From Hydra vulgaris (lineage: Eukaryota > Cnidaria > Hydrozoa > Anthoathecata > Hydridae), in assembly GCF_038396675.1 (NCBI RefSeq), contig NC_088921.1:20717001-20781000 (forward strand): a stretch of DNA of 64,000 nucleotides, written 5' to 3'. The stretch's first letter is position 1; each line of letters begins with the position of its first letter. The position numbers were made by a program, and so were the translations under genes. Under the pieces are notes generated by a model that saw only the letters and a program-made list of their open reading frames with translations, was not told the DNA's origin and made no database searches. Below are positions 34,142 through 48,006 of the stretch, piece after piece.

Positions 34142-34160
34142 ATATGTATGTATATATATT
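33958..34160. repeat. Long TA microsatellite
   Basis: About 200 bp of TA with sparse TTTA/TGTG interruptions. Confidence 0.95.
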
Positions 34161-35112
34161 GATCCCTCCCCTAACCCAAACCCTTTGATGTGTTATCGTC
34201 ACCTTGCGAGTTGTTCCTAAATCAGTAGATATATGTACTGAGGCTCTTGTCTATCCTTAAAACAGTGTGATGTCTTAGCGTTAACCAAAGTATGCAATAT
34301 ATCGTTTTAGTACGGTTGGTCCGATATGGGAGTCCAAATAAAATTATACAAATAGTATATATATACATATTTTTTTTTTTTTTTAATTAAAATTATTTTC
34401 ATAAAGTAAACTCTGGGTTTATCATTGCTGCTAATTTGCAGTAGCAACCTCTCGTGCACGTTTTTTTAGTTATACTTTGTTGATATTATTAATTTCAGGC
34501 ATGAATAAAAGAGAATTAGAATTAAACCAATCTTTAGAAGTAATTACATTGGCAAAAGTAAATGGCTTGTTTGATTCAGATTCGTCTAATATTTTTTATT
34601 AGGATTACTTTTCTGCTTACTCTGATTGGAAGTAATTGTTGTTATTTTATAAACCCATTAGTTTAACAATTTTGAAATCACAAATTTTATTTTGAGTTGA
34701 AATATTATACAGTACTATCTCCAGAATTAGAGAGATTTTTAAATTATTTAAAGTTTTCTTCAAATAAGGGTATTTCAAGGTGACTTTGCATTTAATCGAA
34801 TTAAGGAGATTTGAATTAGAGTGATTAAACTGTATTTAGCTTTTTGTATATTTAAATACTTTAAGGGTTACTCAATATAAAATTATATAGTTTTTTTAAA
34901 AGCTCCGCAGTGTCAGTGTTCCACAGACTTTCTTTAAATTTCAACGCCCACAGAAAAAAAAATATTACAAAAAAATGCAATTCTAAACATTTCATACTCT
35001 GTTTTTCAGTTCATGTCATAATTATGATTGAACATATAAGAGTTATGATTGAACATTACCATACAAGAAATAAGTTTATAAATCTTTTATCTCTAATTAA
35101 CATATATTTATC
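34161..35112. other. Non-coding DNA, nothing firmly recognised
   Basis: A non-repetitive 200-bp stretch (34161-34360) lies between the TA tract and a T-run. A 34-codon frame from 34501 (MNKRELELNQSLEV) resembles the start of a transposase helix-turn-helix but is too short to call. Confidence 0.4.
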
Positions 35113-35640
35113 AGCGTAAATATGTTTATTGCAACTGACTGGTTTACAACAGTTTTACGTTGATGTGCTATGTGTAAATGCTGTTCAAAATCTTTATTTG
35201 TCATTCTAGTCGGCATATTCTAGTTTAGGGTTTTGCACAAAACTTGCCCTGCAACACTAAATAAACATTCACAGGCGGCACTTGTTGGCAAATCAGTATT
35301 TAGTTTAAGAAAGACATTATTCAACAGTGAAGATCTATGAAGTTCATCAAGTGATAAACAGTTACTACAAATGTTTTTTGAAACAATATTATCAGAAACA
35401 GTACTAATGTTTCAGATGCTCTATATTGAAAGAAACATTCTTCGATTTCACACATGGATGCTTTAGCTGCAGATTATTGCATGGCATAAGTTTATATTTA
35501 AAAAATTTAAAAAGAGGAATTGTATTTATGGTAAAAAAAGAGTTTCCTTCTCTTTACTTTTATTTAGTGAATTGAACAAAAAATTCTGGTTTCCTGTTGT
35601 GTTTCGATCTGGAAAGGTACTAAAACAGCTTAGCTATGCT
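35113..35640 (-). pseudogene. hAT transposase remnant (C-terminal dimerisation region)
   Basis: Read from 35640 leftward: YRASETLVLF and SLDELHRSSLLNNVFLKLN, then TDLPTSAACECLFSVAG, which is the signature of the hAT dimerisation domain (LPxSxxxxERxFSxxG), then QVLCKT and NMPTRMTNKDFEQHLHI. At least one stop and one frameshift. It is the opposite half of the protein from the remnant at 24040-24696; I cannot show that they come from the same family. Confidence 0.75.
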
Positions 35641-36007
35641 TATTTATAAACATAATTTATTATTTTGATTATTGCGTTGTGTATTTATATAGCCAAGTTT
35701 GTTTTGTTTAATATGCAGCCTTGGATCTTCATACAGATGGAGTCTAATGCCAAGTGTTACTGGTTTCAATTTTCTGATATCACGCATGTACCGTTTGGAG
35801 TTTTTTGGATGCAAGACTTTTCAAAAAAGTCCCTCACAACCTAAATCATTTGGGCCTGGATATTGTTTGTGTTATACAATAGGTTCTAACCAATGTAATT
35901 CAAATACTTTTGTACTTATCTCTGAAAGTAACTCATTACAAAATAAAAAAAGTCAACCTTAAAAGTAACAAAAGTAAAATTACTGCATTGTTAATGCAAC
36001 TCTTTAC

Positions 36008-36238
36008 ATGTTTATTTTTAGCATTACAAGAAACTTGTCAGTCAACACAAAAAAGCAAGCATTTCTTGTTAATGTGGCAAAGTATTTAAAAAAAGAATTT
36101 AACCGGCATCAGAAGTCATACGGAAAAGTTTTTGAATGCCATTCTTTTAGCAAGTCTTTCGGTGCTAACAAAAATTTAAAAAGACATGTTAAAGAACAGC
36201 ATAACAGAGAGGCACGAAAAAGAAACAATGTTTTATAG
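36008..36238 (+). pseudogene. Degenerate C2H2 zinc-finger fragment
   Basis: 76 codons. The segment FECHSFSKSFGANKNLKRHV followed by KEQH matches the C2H2 finger layout, but the second cysteine is phenylalanine. A partial finger-like stretch (EFNRHQKSYGK) lies before it. It could be the end of a host zinc-finger gene or a transposon-borne finger. No flanking exons recognised. Function would be nucleic-acid binding if it were intact. Confidence 0.4.
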
Positions 36239-36654
36239 TTTTTCTGATTTCAAGTGTGAATCCAAAAGTTAAGTGAAATAAATTGAAAATATTTTTATGT
36301 AAATATTAAAGCTCCTTAAATATATTGTTAATTGTATTTATTTTGTTAACTATGTTTATTTCTTTTAATATTTTCTAATTCATCTTTAAAATATTAATGG
36401 CTATTATCCCTTTGATTTGCAATGATGCCAATAGTAAATTTTTTGTGTAAGATATAAATTAATATATTTCATTTAAAATCTGGTTGGAATTCTCCTAGTT
36501 TTATGTGATTTTGTAACTAGAACTTTTTACCTAATCATCTTTGTCTTTGTTCTTTCTTGTTCCTCTTCTATGAAAGGAAATGATGGTACTTTTTCTTACT
36601 CAAGCACTTTAGTTTATGATATTAATAATCAAATTGACAAAACACTTTCTTCAT

Positions 36655-36800
36655 CCATCAGCCTTTCAATTTGTCCACCGGCTTTTATATTTGTACATCA
36701 GCCTTTCTCTTTTGCCATCAGCTTTTCTCTCTGTCCATCAGTTTTCCTCTTTGTCTGTCAGCTCTTTTCATTGTCTATTGGTCTTCCTCTTTGTAACTTA
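36655..36800 (+). repeat. Degenerate ~21-22-bp minisatellite
   Basis: About seven imperfect units built on CATCAGCCTTTCTCTTTGTC-like words. It has no spacers and no exact repeats, so it is not CRISPR-like. Confidence 0.65.
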
Positions 36801-38155
36801 AAATTGATTATCTAGCAGTCAATATTGTTGTTATTGGTGACTTTAATGATTTGATTGTTGTACATTATTTCTATAATGACATATGCATTTAGTGACTAAA
36901 CTTTTTTTAAACAATGTAATATGGTTTTCCCTATGAAATACAATTGATTGCAAAATAAGGCTCTGGTAATGTTACCCCCACTTTATCTTGCTCACTACCT
37001 GGCCACATACTCTACTTATATAAATCACATATTGGTCCTTGTATATATTATTTTGCTTTTATGTAAATATCTGATATAGTAGTATGTTTAAAAATGTTTC
37101 TTTTTAGGATTGCATCACACATTTATTTATTTAAACTTAGAGTTAAACTCTAATATTTTTTAATCATTTTTTTTATAATTAATTTTATTGGTATTGACTT
37201 TCGAAATGAAAAACAAGTAATACACATTAACCAACTTCTAGAGCTATCTTTATAAAGAGGTCAAACAAACACTTTATAGGGCTTTTTTCTGTTTTTATAT
37301 TTTTGTAATAGATGCTTTTTTTTTGAGTGTCTGTTATTTTTTGTTGGTTTTTTATATAGAAAATAATTTATTTGAAAATTTGTAAATGACATTTGAAATT
37401 TTCTATTTTATTAACAGAAGACTTTTAATAAATGTCTTAATATTTTTTGCTTCGCCTGCATCCCCGGTTTGAATAAATTACGAAAATCATGAAATAAATT
37501 AATTAGATTTAAATAAATTAATTATGTAATAAAGCTATGTAATACTAAAATGTGCGCAAGATAGCAAATAATCTCATGCTTCTATTTTAAATTTAAATCT
37601 TGTTGTACTTTATGGAATACCAAACTTTATCATCATTATTCTATTTTGGTTCACTATTTTATTTAAATTATGTTATGAGTCTAACAACAACAAATCGTTT
37701 TCAACAAATAATGACTTTCTACTCGTCATTTTCATAAATAAAAGTATAAAATATATTCATAAGTATATTTATCTCAGATAAATATAATTATTAAAAGAGA
37801 TAACAGTGAAACTACGAACTTGTTTAGTGAACGTTAATATATTTATTAATTCAAGTCATTAAGCTGCGTCCTGGTTTTTTAGCGACGGGTTCGTTATTCT
37901 TAACGTTCTCAGCAAACTTATGATTTCATTTTTTGATGGTGATCAAGGGCCTAAGAAATAATGTAATTTCTTTTTGTAAAGCCCTTTTTCCCCCGTTATT
38001 TGTTTGACGACGTTTCACTGCCTCCGGCTGGACGTTAATTTTATTTTCTTGGTATTTTTTCAAAGACGTGCATACATAGTTATTCTTTCAGCTAGTTTGC
38101 TGCGTACCGAATGTGTGTAAATTTGTTGTAAGTAAACTCGAACTCATTTTTCAAC
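36801..38155. other. AT-rich DNA, nothing recognised
   Basis: About 1.3 kb without reliable coding or structural signals. A T-rich stretch lies at 37280-37340. Confidence 0.5.
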
Positions 38156-38162
38156 TCTTTCT

Positions 38163-38956
38163 TTAAATTTTTTTTATGCCAAGTAAAAGTGGTTTATCTC
38201 CAACAGCGATTTTGGATTTGTCCTTCAATGTATCATCTTTTTCACAAATGTTCGAAGCTTCAACATTGTTAGCAACATTACTGGTGCTTTCATTTAACTC
38301 TATACATAAATTTATTTCAAAATTATTTTTGCTTATATCGTTATCGGTGTTTTCATAAAACTCTCTTGGTAAACTCTTCCTTAGCGCAATTTCAGCAAGA
38401 TATTTTCTTTGGTCAATGTTGAATACCTGCATAAAGTTCAAACTGTTTGAAATGCCATTAGATCATAGCACAAATTGATGTTAACACGGAGCGCCATTTC
38501 CACCTACTCGACATTCGAATATTCCAATATTCATATCTACCGTATAGTTTTTTTTTCCAGACGCACTAGGAACAACAAATATGTTGCTTTCGATATTTTG
38601 TGTATTACGTAATATTGAACTGATATGCTCGGTGGTTGGCTTTACAAATCCGATTACTCCTTTCTTTTTTTGGGGTTTACCAAAGTATCGAGGAGTATTA
38701 TAGCTATCAAAAGATCCGCTAGCAGCAGATAACATTTTATTTTTATAACGTTGGTCTAATTCGTCAATAAAACTGTTAAATAGTGCTTTAACATTATATG
38801 CTTTTACTCTTTGCTAAATTAAGTCTTTCATAACTAAAAATTGCGCCTCCGTGTAATTGTTAGTGTTGTTACCACGTGAATTAGAAATTTCAAAACAGAG
38901 TGTAGTCGAATCATTTTTCCCAAAGCAAAACGTAAGGTGTTTTGAAAAAAAGTAAC
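38163..38956 (-). pseudogene. MULE-type transposase C-terminus with SWIM zinc finger, broken
   Basis: From 38956 leftward: SRGNNTNNYTEAQFLVMKD, FNSFIDELDQRYKNKMLSAA, GSFDSYNTPRYFG, YTVDMNIGIFECRVGGNGAP then CKHQFVLW, then FNIDQRKYLAEIALRKSLP. EC...GNGAPCKHQ is a SWIM finger (CxC-xn-CxH) whose first cysteine position reads Phe. SWIM fingers follow the transposase core in Mutator-like elements. At least two stops and one shift (38440-38500). A host SWIM gene is less likely given the breaks. Confidence 0.65.
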
Positions 38957-39359
38957 GAAATTAAAAGCAGATATTATTTTTAAAGCGCTTTTCGAAACTA
39001 GTGATTTTTATGAACTTTTTTATAATTTTTTTAATTATTTTATAACGTTTGTTATCATTTATATTAGCTTGTTTTGTAAAAAAAGTCGATTATGATTTTT
39101 TTGAAGTAAAGGCGTTTTGAAAAACGGCTGTAGTATTCGTCTGCGGAATTTTCATTTTAAAAAATAAATAAAATTATACCCCGATTGCTTGAAAGGCTCA
39201 TCTTTCTAACAATGTATAACTGTCTAATAGGTTTATTTATTACCATCTTTTTAAAAATAAAATTGTTAAGATAAGTTCAAAATTTTGTCATTTTACCCTA
39301 TTGATATTACTTCAAACAGATACATTACAAATTTGTTGTTGTCGTATCTCATTACCTAG

Positions 39360-39793
39360 ATGTTGCAACCTTTAAGACTTCTTGATTTCTTTCGCAGTAA
39401 TTTTTAAAAATGTTTCAGCTTTTTTTTCATTTGAAAGTAATGCAGAAATATCTGCCTTGAAACATTGAGTTGTCCCCTCAACAGCATTGATTTTAATATT
39501 AGCAAATGCAAACATCTCTAACGCAGTTTCAAAAAGTTCATTTGTGTTTTTAGACCATTAAATTTCAAGTCTGATTCGAGCGATGCAATTGAAAGTGGTT
39601 CACTTATGTCAACGTTTTCGCTAGTATGAACTATATTTGCTAACCCTTCTTCTGCTTGAATAAATTTATCTCCTCCGTTGTCAAATATGTTTTTCAAAGG
39701 ACTCATAGTTATTACACTATTAAAATCACTACTAAAAATGATATCACTATTAAAAATCATTACATATAAAATTAGCTTCTGCTCAATGAACAA
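39360..39793 (-). pseudogene. Unrecognised coding remnant upstream of the SWIM fragment
   Basis: MSPLKNIFDNGGDKFIQAEE and LSIASLESDLKFNGL, then in a shifted frame NELFETALEMFAFANIKINA, VEGTTQCFKADISALLSNEK and KAETFLKITAKEIKKS. It has the composition of real protein (acidic and helical, with few rare residues) and the same strand and spacing expected of the N-terminal part of the MULE at 38163-38956, but the middle is missing. That link is inference from position only. Confidence 0.4.
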
Positions 39794-39950
39794 AGTGCTG
39801 AATTATAAAACAAAGCCGGGGCAAATATGACCCCTCCCCCCTAAAATTAATATCACAACTACACTGTGTGCTAAACTAAACATTCATCCCTGAATGTGTT
39901 GCACAACTACACTACACATTCAACACTGAATGAATAGCAATCTGTTTTCA

Positions 39951-40040
39951 TTGACCAAATAAAACTATCAAAACTAAAGTTGAATAAGTCTTTTATTTTG
40001 ACCAAATAAAACTATCAAAACAAAAGTTGAATTAGTCTAT
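39951..40040. repeat. Tandem 47-bp duplication
   Basis: TTGACCAAATAAAACTATC followed by AAAGTTGAATAAGTC occurs twice, 47 bp apart, with three or four differences. Confidence 0.8.
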
Positions 40041-40675
40041 ATAGTTGTTACATTCCATTGCAAAAGACGACAAAGTTAAGTTATTTATTACGTTCTGTTT
40101 AAGGCCTAATTGTTTGAGCCAAAAATCCCACAATCAAAACACAAACATATATAACACAACAACGTTTACCACTTTCCAAACAATATTGTAAAACAAACCA
40201 AAAAAGTCATTTATTTTAAAATTTTAAAGTTACAAACATTTAGTCATCAAGAAATAAATTTGCGTGATGTTGAGTTTTATTAAGATATTGAGATTAAATA
40301 TTCAGTTTTTATGACATTTTCTTCATTAATAAATATCCTATTCAGAAATATTTACTTATTCAAGTTATAAACAATTTAATCGACAATTTCTACAGAAAAA
40401 TTTAATTTAATTTTCTTTAATTTGTGTATGCTTTCTCAATTGCTCTAAAATAAGGTGAATAGATGGCCAACAATCAGCCTAATAATTGCATTTTTAGGCT
40501 GTGGCATCAGACCCATAACTATTAAAAATAAAACAAAATTTCGCACAGAAAATGAAAAACGATAATCATATTTAGTCGTCAAATAACTTCGCCATCGTCA
40601 TAATTTTCGTTTTCATCCTGAAGTTTCGTCAGCCCTACTACCAAAAGAAAACAAATCTACTTAATAATATATATG

Positions 40676-40677
<2 letters not shown>

Positions 40678-40740
<63 letters not shown>

Positions 40741-40800
40741 GTATGTATATGTATGTATGTATGTATATATATGTATGTATGTATATATACATATGCATAT
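40678..40800. repeat. TA then GTAT microsatellite
   Basis: About 50 bp of TA followed by about 70 bp of GTAT units. Confidence 0.95.
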
Positions 40801-40943
40801 ATGATATTACTTTTTTTGTTTTTATAAAGTTTAATATTACTTCTTATATTTTTTTAAAAATATCAAGTTCCCTTTTACTTTTCCCATGTAACTAACAACT
40901 TTTTTGCAAAAGTTTCATCGATTACAACATCTAAGATAAGTAG

Positions 40944-41640
40944 TTAATATTTGGTTGTGTGTTCTTTATTATTTTTAACATTGACTAATCTTTTGGGCAT
41001 GCTGTTAACCAATTTATTGCATGTTAATGGAGAAATAGAGTTCCATGATACTTGTACAGCCTCCCACAGATCCTTTTTGTTCATAGGCTTTTCCTCGTGT
41101 TTTACAATTTTCCATAAATTTTCAATTGGATTTAAATCTGCCAATTGTGCTGGCCACTCCGATTGTTTTATGCCATTATTTTGGAACCATCTCTTGGTGA
41201 TGGAAACCGTATGCTTATCATTATCATTATCGTGTTTTACAATTTTCCATAAATTTTCAATTGGATTTAAATCTGCCAATTGTGCTGGCCACTCCGATTG
41301 TTTTATGCCATTATTTTGGAACCATCTCTTAGTGATGGAAACCGTATGCGTATCATTATCATTATCGAGTATTGGCATGTTGTCATCAGCGTAAAGAAGC
41401 ATTATTTCTTGAAGTATTTTAGTATAAATATTAGCTGTCGTGTCTGTTTAAAAAAAAAGGGAGCAATACCAAATGATGAGAAACATCCACACTTTTGGTG
41501 TTGATACTTTTTTGCAACCTCTAGATTCAACACACTTTAGTGATTTAAGAGCATTTTGAACCATTCCAACAGAACGCTAAATTATCTCTATATGACTTTC
41601 TATATATAATAATCTCTATATGACTTTCAACTGTTTTTAG
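40944..41640 (-). pseudogene. Tc1/mariner transposase C-terminal half with internal duplication
   Basis: From 41640 leftward: a first-Asp region in degraded form (VWGCFSS-like, GIAPFFF), then MLLYADDNMPILDNDND(T/K)HT (second catalytic Asp, equivalent to QQDNDPKHT), RWFQNNGIKQSEWPAQLADL and NPIENLWKIVKH (catalytic Glu), ending KNKKDLWEAVQ-type and VNSMPKRLVNV sequence. A 45-codon block holding the second Asp-to-Glu segment is repeated in frame. The segment 40944-41402 is one open frame of 152 codons; the part before 41402 is shifted. No terminal inverted repeats identified. Confidence 0.82.
41096..41365 (-). repeat. In-frame 135-bp tandem duplication within the Tc1 transposase
   Basis: Units 41096-41230 and 41231-41365 differ at about two bases. 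135 bp is 45 codons, so the frame is kept and the DDE segment with WPAQLADLNPIENLW occurs twice. Confidence 0.92.
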
Positions 41641-41649
41641 TTCGTTGAT

Positions 41650-42504
<855 letters not shown>

Positions 42505-42758
42505 CATTTCATGATTGTAAATAGAAAAAAGTGACGTACAATATAAAGCTAAATTATTTTGCATATGTTATAGTTTGTTTAATTTTTTTTTGAGAACGTT
42601 CAGATAGACTGTTGCATTAATAAATTTGAGTGTTTACAATGCCACAGGCAAATACTTTGGTAAGCATATTTGGTAAGATATGGACGAATATAGTGAAGTG
42701 TTTAGCAAGTGTTTTGTAAATGAACGAAAAATTTTATGTGCTGCTCCATAGAGAATGT

Positions 42759-42761
<3 letters not shown>

Positions 42762-42814
<53 letters not shown>

Positions 42815-42832
42815 ATATATTATATATCAAAT
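42762..42832. repeat. TA microsatellite ending in a short palindrome
   Basis: TA run flanked by TTATATATAATATATA and its mirrored complement. Confidence 0.9.
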
Positions 42833-44527
<1,695 letters not shown>

Positions 44528-44752
44528 TATTATCATATATTTCCACATTCAAACCTTCTAATTCATGCATTTTCTTAATTCTAAATTCACCGCGAAAGCT
44601 TGTTCAGCCAATCTTGTAATTATAATATTTCTGCATGATGCTGTTCGTTTAGTTTCAATGTTGTTTTATGCGTTGTTTGTTTAGTTTCGAAGTTACTTTT
44701 ATCGAAAATGGGAGCCACCGTTTAATTTGGGAGCCGCCGTTAACGGAAAAAA

Positions 44753-47634
44753 AAAACGCAACGGCGCACAGAAAAAGAAAAGACCGGTTCGGGCCTCGGT
44801 GAGAATGTTTTAATTTGTTATTATTCACTTTTTACGAAGTTTGTTTATTGAAACCCAACCTAAGTTTTTTAATTTAATGTTTCCAATCTGAATTTCTTTT
44901 AAATCAATCTCTTAAAACAACTTTCTCATGAAAAATTGAAGTTAGAATTCTAACGCTGAACGTGAATGGTCTCCAAACCGAGACCAAACGTAACAAAATA
45001 TTTCAACTCCTCAAAAATTCGGACTATGACGTGATATGCTTGCAAGAAATGCATAGTACCAAAGAATGCAACAACAAATGGAGTTTAAAATGAAAACACC
45101 AAACAAATGGTAGTTCTATTTGGAATAGCGAAAACCAAAAAGAGCAGGGTGTTGCCATTCTATCTAAAAATAAACATATATTTAACGAAATTAGCCAAGA
45201 CGACAGCGGGAGAATTCTTCCTGCCAATCTTTTTTTTTAAACACTTAATATTAAGAACAATTAACTTATACGGACCTATTGATCCTCAACATTAAAAACT
45301 TTTTTTTAACCAGGTTAAAAATCACGCGCGAGGATCGGATTATATGATCCTCGCGGGTGACTTTAACATGGCTGAAAACCCCTATTTACACAGGGAGGGA
45401 GGAGATCTCTTTAACAAAAATAATACACAGGGTAGAGTCAATTTAGGATACTTCTGCGAAAAGTTTGATTTAGCTGACGTATTTCGCAAGAGTAATCCAA
45501 ACAAAGTTAACTTTACCTATGAAAAACCAGACAAAAGTTTCAAAATAAGAATCGATATAATCTACGTTCCTTTAATGACCTCGAGGAACTGTGAATGCGC
45601 CATAATAGAGAACAAACTGAGTGATCACAGAGTCTTTGGCTGTACTCTTATACTCTTTAACAAGAGTGAGAGAGGCCCGGGCTTCTGGCACCTAATTTTT
45701 TTTCTATCAGGCGACCACGCTTTCGAAGCGAAAAAAGCGATTTCAAAAAAAAAGAAATAATAAAAACAATTACATCAATAGCAATCAATAGTGGGGTATT
45801 ACAAAAACCCGCATAAAGTTGATTGCTATAGAAACATTTAAAAGAAAAAAGCGCGAACTGAAATGCAAACAAAATAATATTTGGAAAAAAAATTAAAATT
45901 AAAAACCAGAAAAAGACTTGGAAACACTTAAAAACCTAAAATCTCAGCGTCGAGAACTCTTCTACGACGGGGGCGTTTTTGTCAGAACGAAATAAAACCT
46001 AGCAGAGAAGGGCGAAAAATCTTCCAAAGCTCTCTTTTACATGGAAAAAAATTACCAAAAAAAAAAAGTTATAAATCAAATTAATGATGGCGATTACATG
46101 CAAACGGACACCGTTGATATAATTGAAACAATCAGAAAATTTTACAAAAACTTATACAAAGAAAAAACGCTTAATACAGAAAGGCAAAACCAATTTTTGA
46201 ACAACATTACCAGTTCGCTCTCGGATGATCAAAGTGCGTTCTTAAACATCCCGTTTAGCAGTGATGAGCTTTTAAAAGCGGCCATGTCTTTAACAAAGAC
46301 AAAACACCAGGGATAGACGGCCTCCCAGTAGAACTCTATCAAAAATGCTGAGATGTTTAGGGAGAAGAACTAACCGTTCTTATGAATGCTAACGTCTTTA
46401 AAGTGAACAACGCGCTGTCATGGTCCCAAAGAACGGCGCTGATAAGTCTTCTTTCTAAAGAAGGAGACCTAACTGCGCTGCAGAACTGGCGACCGATATT
46501 CCTGCTCTGCGCGGACTATAAAATAGCTACAATAGCCCTCGCATTGTAGCTATCAAAGGTACTCAACACTATCCTCACCGTCGCAAACGTGCTCGGTATC
46601 GGGAACAAACATATTCTCCAACATTTGTCTGTTAAGAGACTTGATAGAATACACGAGAATATTATTGATAGTGTCCTGATTGCAATTGACCAGGAAAAGT
46701 CTTTGACAAAATCGACAGGAGCTTTCTGGTCAAAACTCTTCAGAAATTCAATCTAGGCAATAAATTTATTAGCGCCATGAAACAAACAATAAAAAATACT
46801 CAGTCTATTATTTTAAATAACAGCTACATGAGTAAGTTGAGTATATGCATATCCTCAACAATCACTTGCGTGGAGAAAAATATGGGAGAACAGTTTTAAA
46901 TCCTATGCCAGCGGACCTAGCAAAAACGTCCTCTGGAGAATACTAACAAACTCGCTTCCGACTCTTGAGAAAATTCAGAGTGGAAGAAAAAACAGAGGAC
47001 TAGGAAACGCTAACTGCAAAACCTGCTGTGCAGTGGAAAACACTGTACACCCGTTTATCTACAGCAAAAAAGCTAAGACTTTCAAAAATGTTTATGAAAA
47101 GCTCATATCAGAGCAAAACTGTAACATAGTTCGTGCGATCTTTCTGACAAATATAGACCACTTGTCAAAGAAAAACCACCCTGCTAAAATAGCTTTAACC
47201 CTGGCCAACGTAATAACTTCAAAGTTATGGTAAGCCAGAAACATGAAATCATATTAAACGTCATGCAAAACCCGGTGGTTTTAATGGATGTGTGAACTTT
47301 TTTTAACATTCTGGGGTTATAATCAGACATATATATTTGAAATGTTAATATGTTTTATTTTGTTTATACTTCCTTTAAGACTTGTTGTGGTATTAATTAA
47401 AAAATTTTTTTAATCAATGTTTTTTAATATCGCTTTTCGTTTTAGTAATATTCACAACAAAAACATAAATAAATAAAGAAAAAATCATAAAACTAATAAA
47501 TAAAAGCAAGCGAAACTAAAAACAAAATAAAATACACAATATTTCACAGGATTCCCTCACATTGTAAATATACTTCTGTTATAAATACTTTATAATGAAA
47601 TATATGTAATTATCACCAAAAACAAAATACAAAA
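44753..47634 (+). mobile_element. LINE copy I, second part: end of ORF1, ORF2, 3' UTR
   Basis: Resumes with a basic ORF1 C-terminus (NGAQKKKRPVRAS), a 140-bp intergenic stretch, ORF2 from 44938, and a ~390-bp 3' UTR whose A-rich end joins U2 at nt 35 (here mutated to AGTTCTTGTTAG). Sequence is nearly identical to copy G where they overlap (46211-46800 and 46850-47230). Confidence 0.83.
44938..47245 (+). pseudogene. ORF2 of LINE I with the reverse transcriptase centre deleted
   Basis: Endonuclease: VRILTLNVNGLQTETKRNK, VICLQEMHS (catalytic Glu kept), ILAGDFNMAENP (45344-45760 reads cleanly) and LSDHRVFG. The linker GPGFWHL follows. The reverse transcriptase N-terminal part reads AFLNIPFSSDELLKAAMSL and SLLSKEGDL. 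After NNSYMSK (about 46835) sequence jumps straight to the region before ENSFKSYASGPSKN, so the active-site YADD, thumb and part of the C-terminus are gone. The zinc-knuckle region CKTCCAVENTVHPFIYS follows (last Cys changed to Ser, as in G). No initiating ATG is seen where other copies have one. Several further stops. Confidence 0.85.
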
Positions 47635-47779
47635 AGTTCTTGTTAGTTTAATTTCTGGTAAGCTGGCACAGTCCGGCTCATATATTAATCTGATTTTCTG
47701 CGTTAGGTCATGGGATCATATGTTTACTTTTCCCTGACCACGGGTTGCCTCTGCTTTGCACTACTGCTTAGCGCGGCCA
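47635..47779 (+). ncRNA. U2 snRNA gene, 3' portion (diverged)
   Basis: From the LINE I tail: AGTTCTTGTTAGTTTAATTT, then CTGGCACAGTCCGGC, Sm site GATTTTCTG and end CTGCTTAGCGCGG. More substitutions than the other copies, including within the Sm site (GATTTTCTG against GATTTTTGG), so it is an old, unselected copy. Confidence 0.88.
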
Positions 47780-47957
47780 GAATAAAAATAAAAAAATTTT
47801 CTGACTTTTAGTGTTCAACATCGTCAATGGTCTCAGCTGCTTATGATGATGATTCTGCCGATGATGACGAGGACGAAAATGGTTAGACGTACTAATTTAA
47901 ACTACAAGTACATTTTTAAAGACGGCGTCAGTCCGACTATGTCTGCAGTGTTCAGTT
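47780..47957 (+). promoter_or_regulatory. U2 spacer with candidate promoter
   Basis: Same order as the other spacers: TTCTGACTTTTAG, GGTCTCAGCTGC, a GAT/GAC run, GGTTAGACGTACTAATTT, ACAAGTACATTTTT (PSE candidate, one base changed) and CTGCAGTGTTCAGTT before U2 nt 1 at 47958. Confidence 0.6.
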
Positions 47958-48006
47958 ATCGCTTCTCGGCCTAATGGCTAAGATCAAGTGTAGTAACTGT
48001 TCTCAT
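47958..48006 (+). ncRNA. U2 snRNA gene, 5' portion
   Basis: ATCGCTTCTCGGCCTAATGG, CTAAGATCAAGTG and TAGTAACTGTTCTCAT. The target copy AGTAACTGTTCTCAT has two changes from the consensus. LINE J begins immediately. Confidence 0.9.

Noticed and set aside
34501-34605. Start of a CENP-B/Tigger-like transposase (MNKRELELNQSLEV)
   Set aside because: Only 34 codons, no second helix-turn-helix motif and no downstream coding continuation.
35699-35962. 87-codon frame (plus) and its opposite-strand reading
   Set aside because: Neither reading shows a domain I recognise; left unassigned.
36655-36800. CRISPR-like array
   Set aside because: Units are degenerate and contiguous without spacers, and this is an animal genome.
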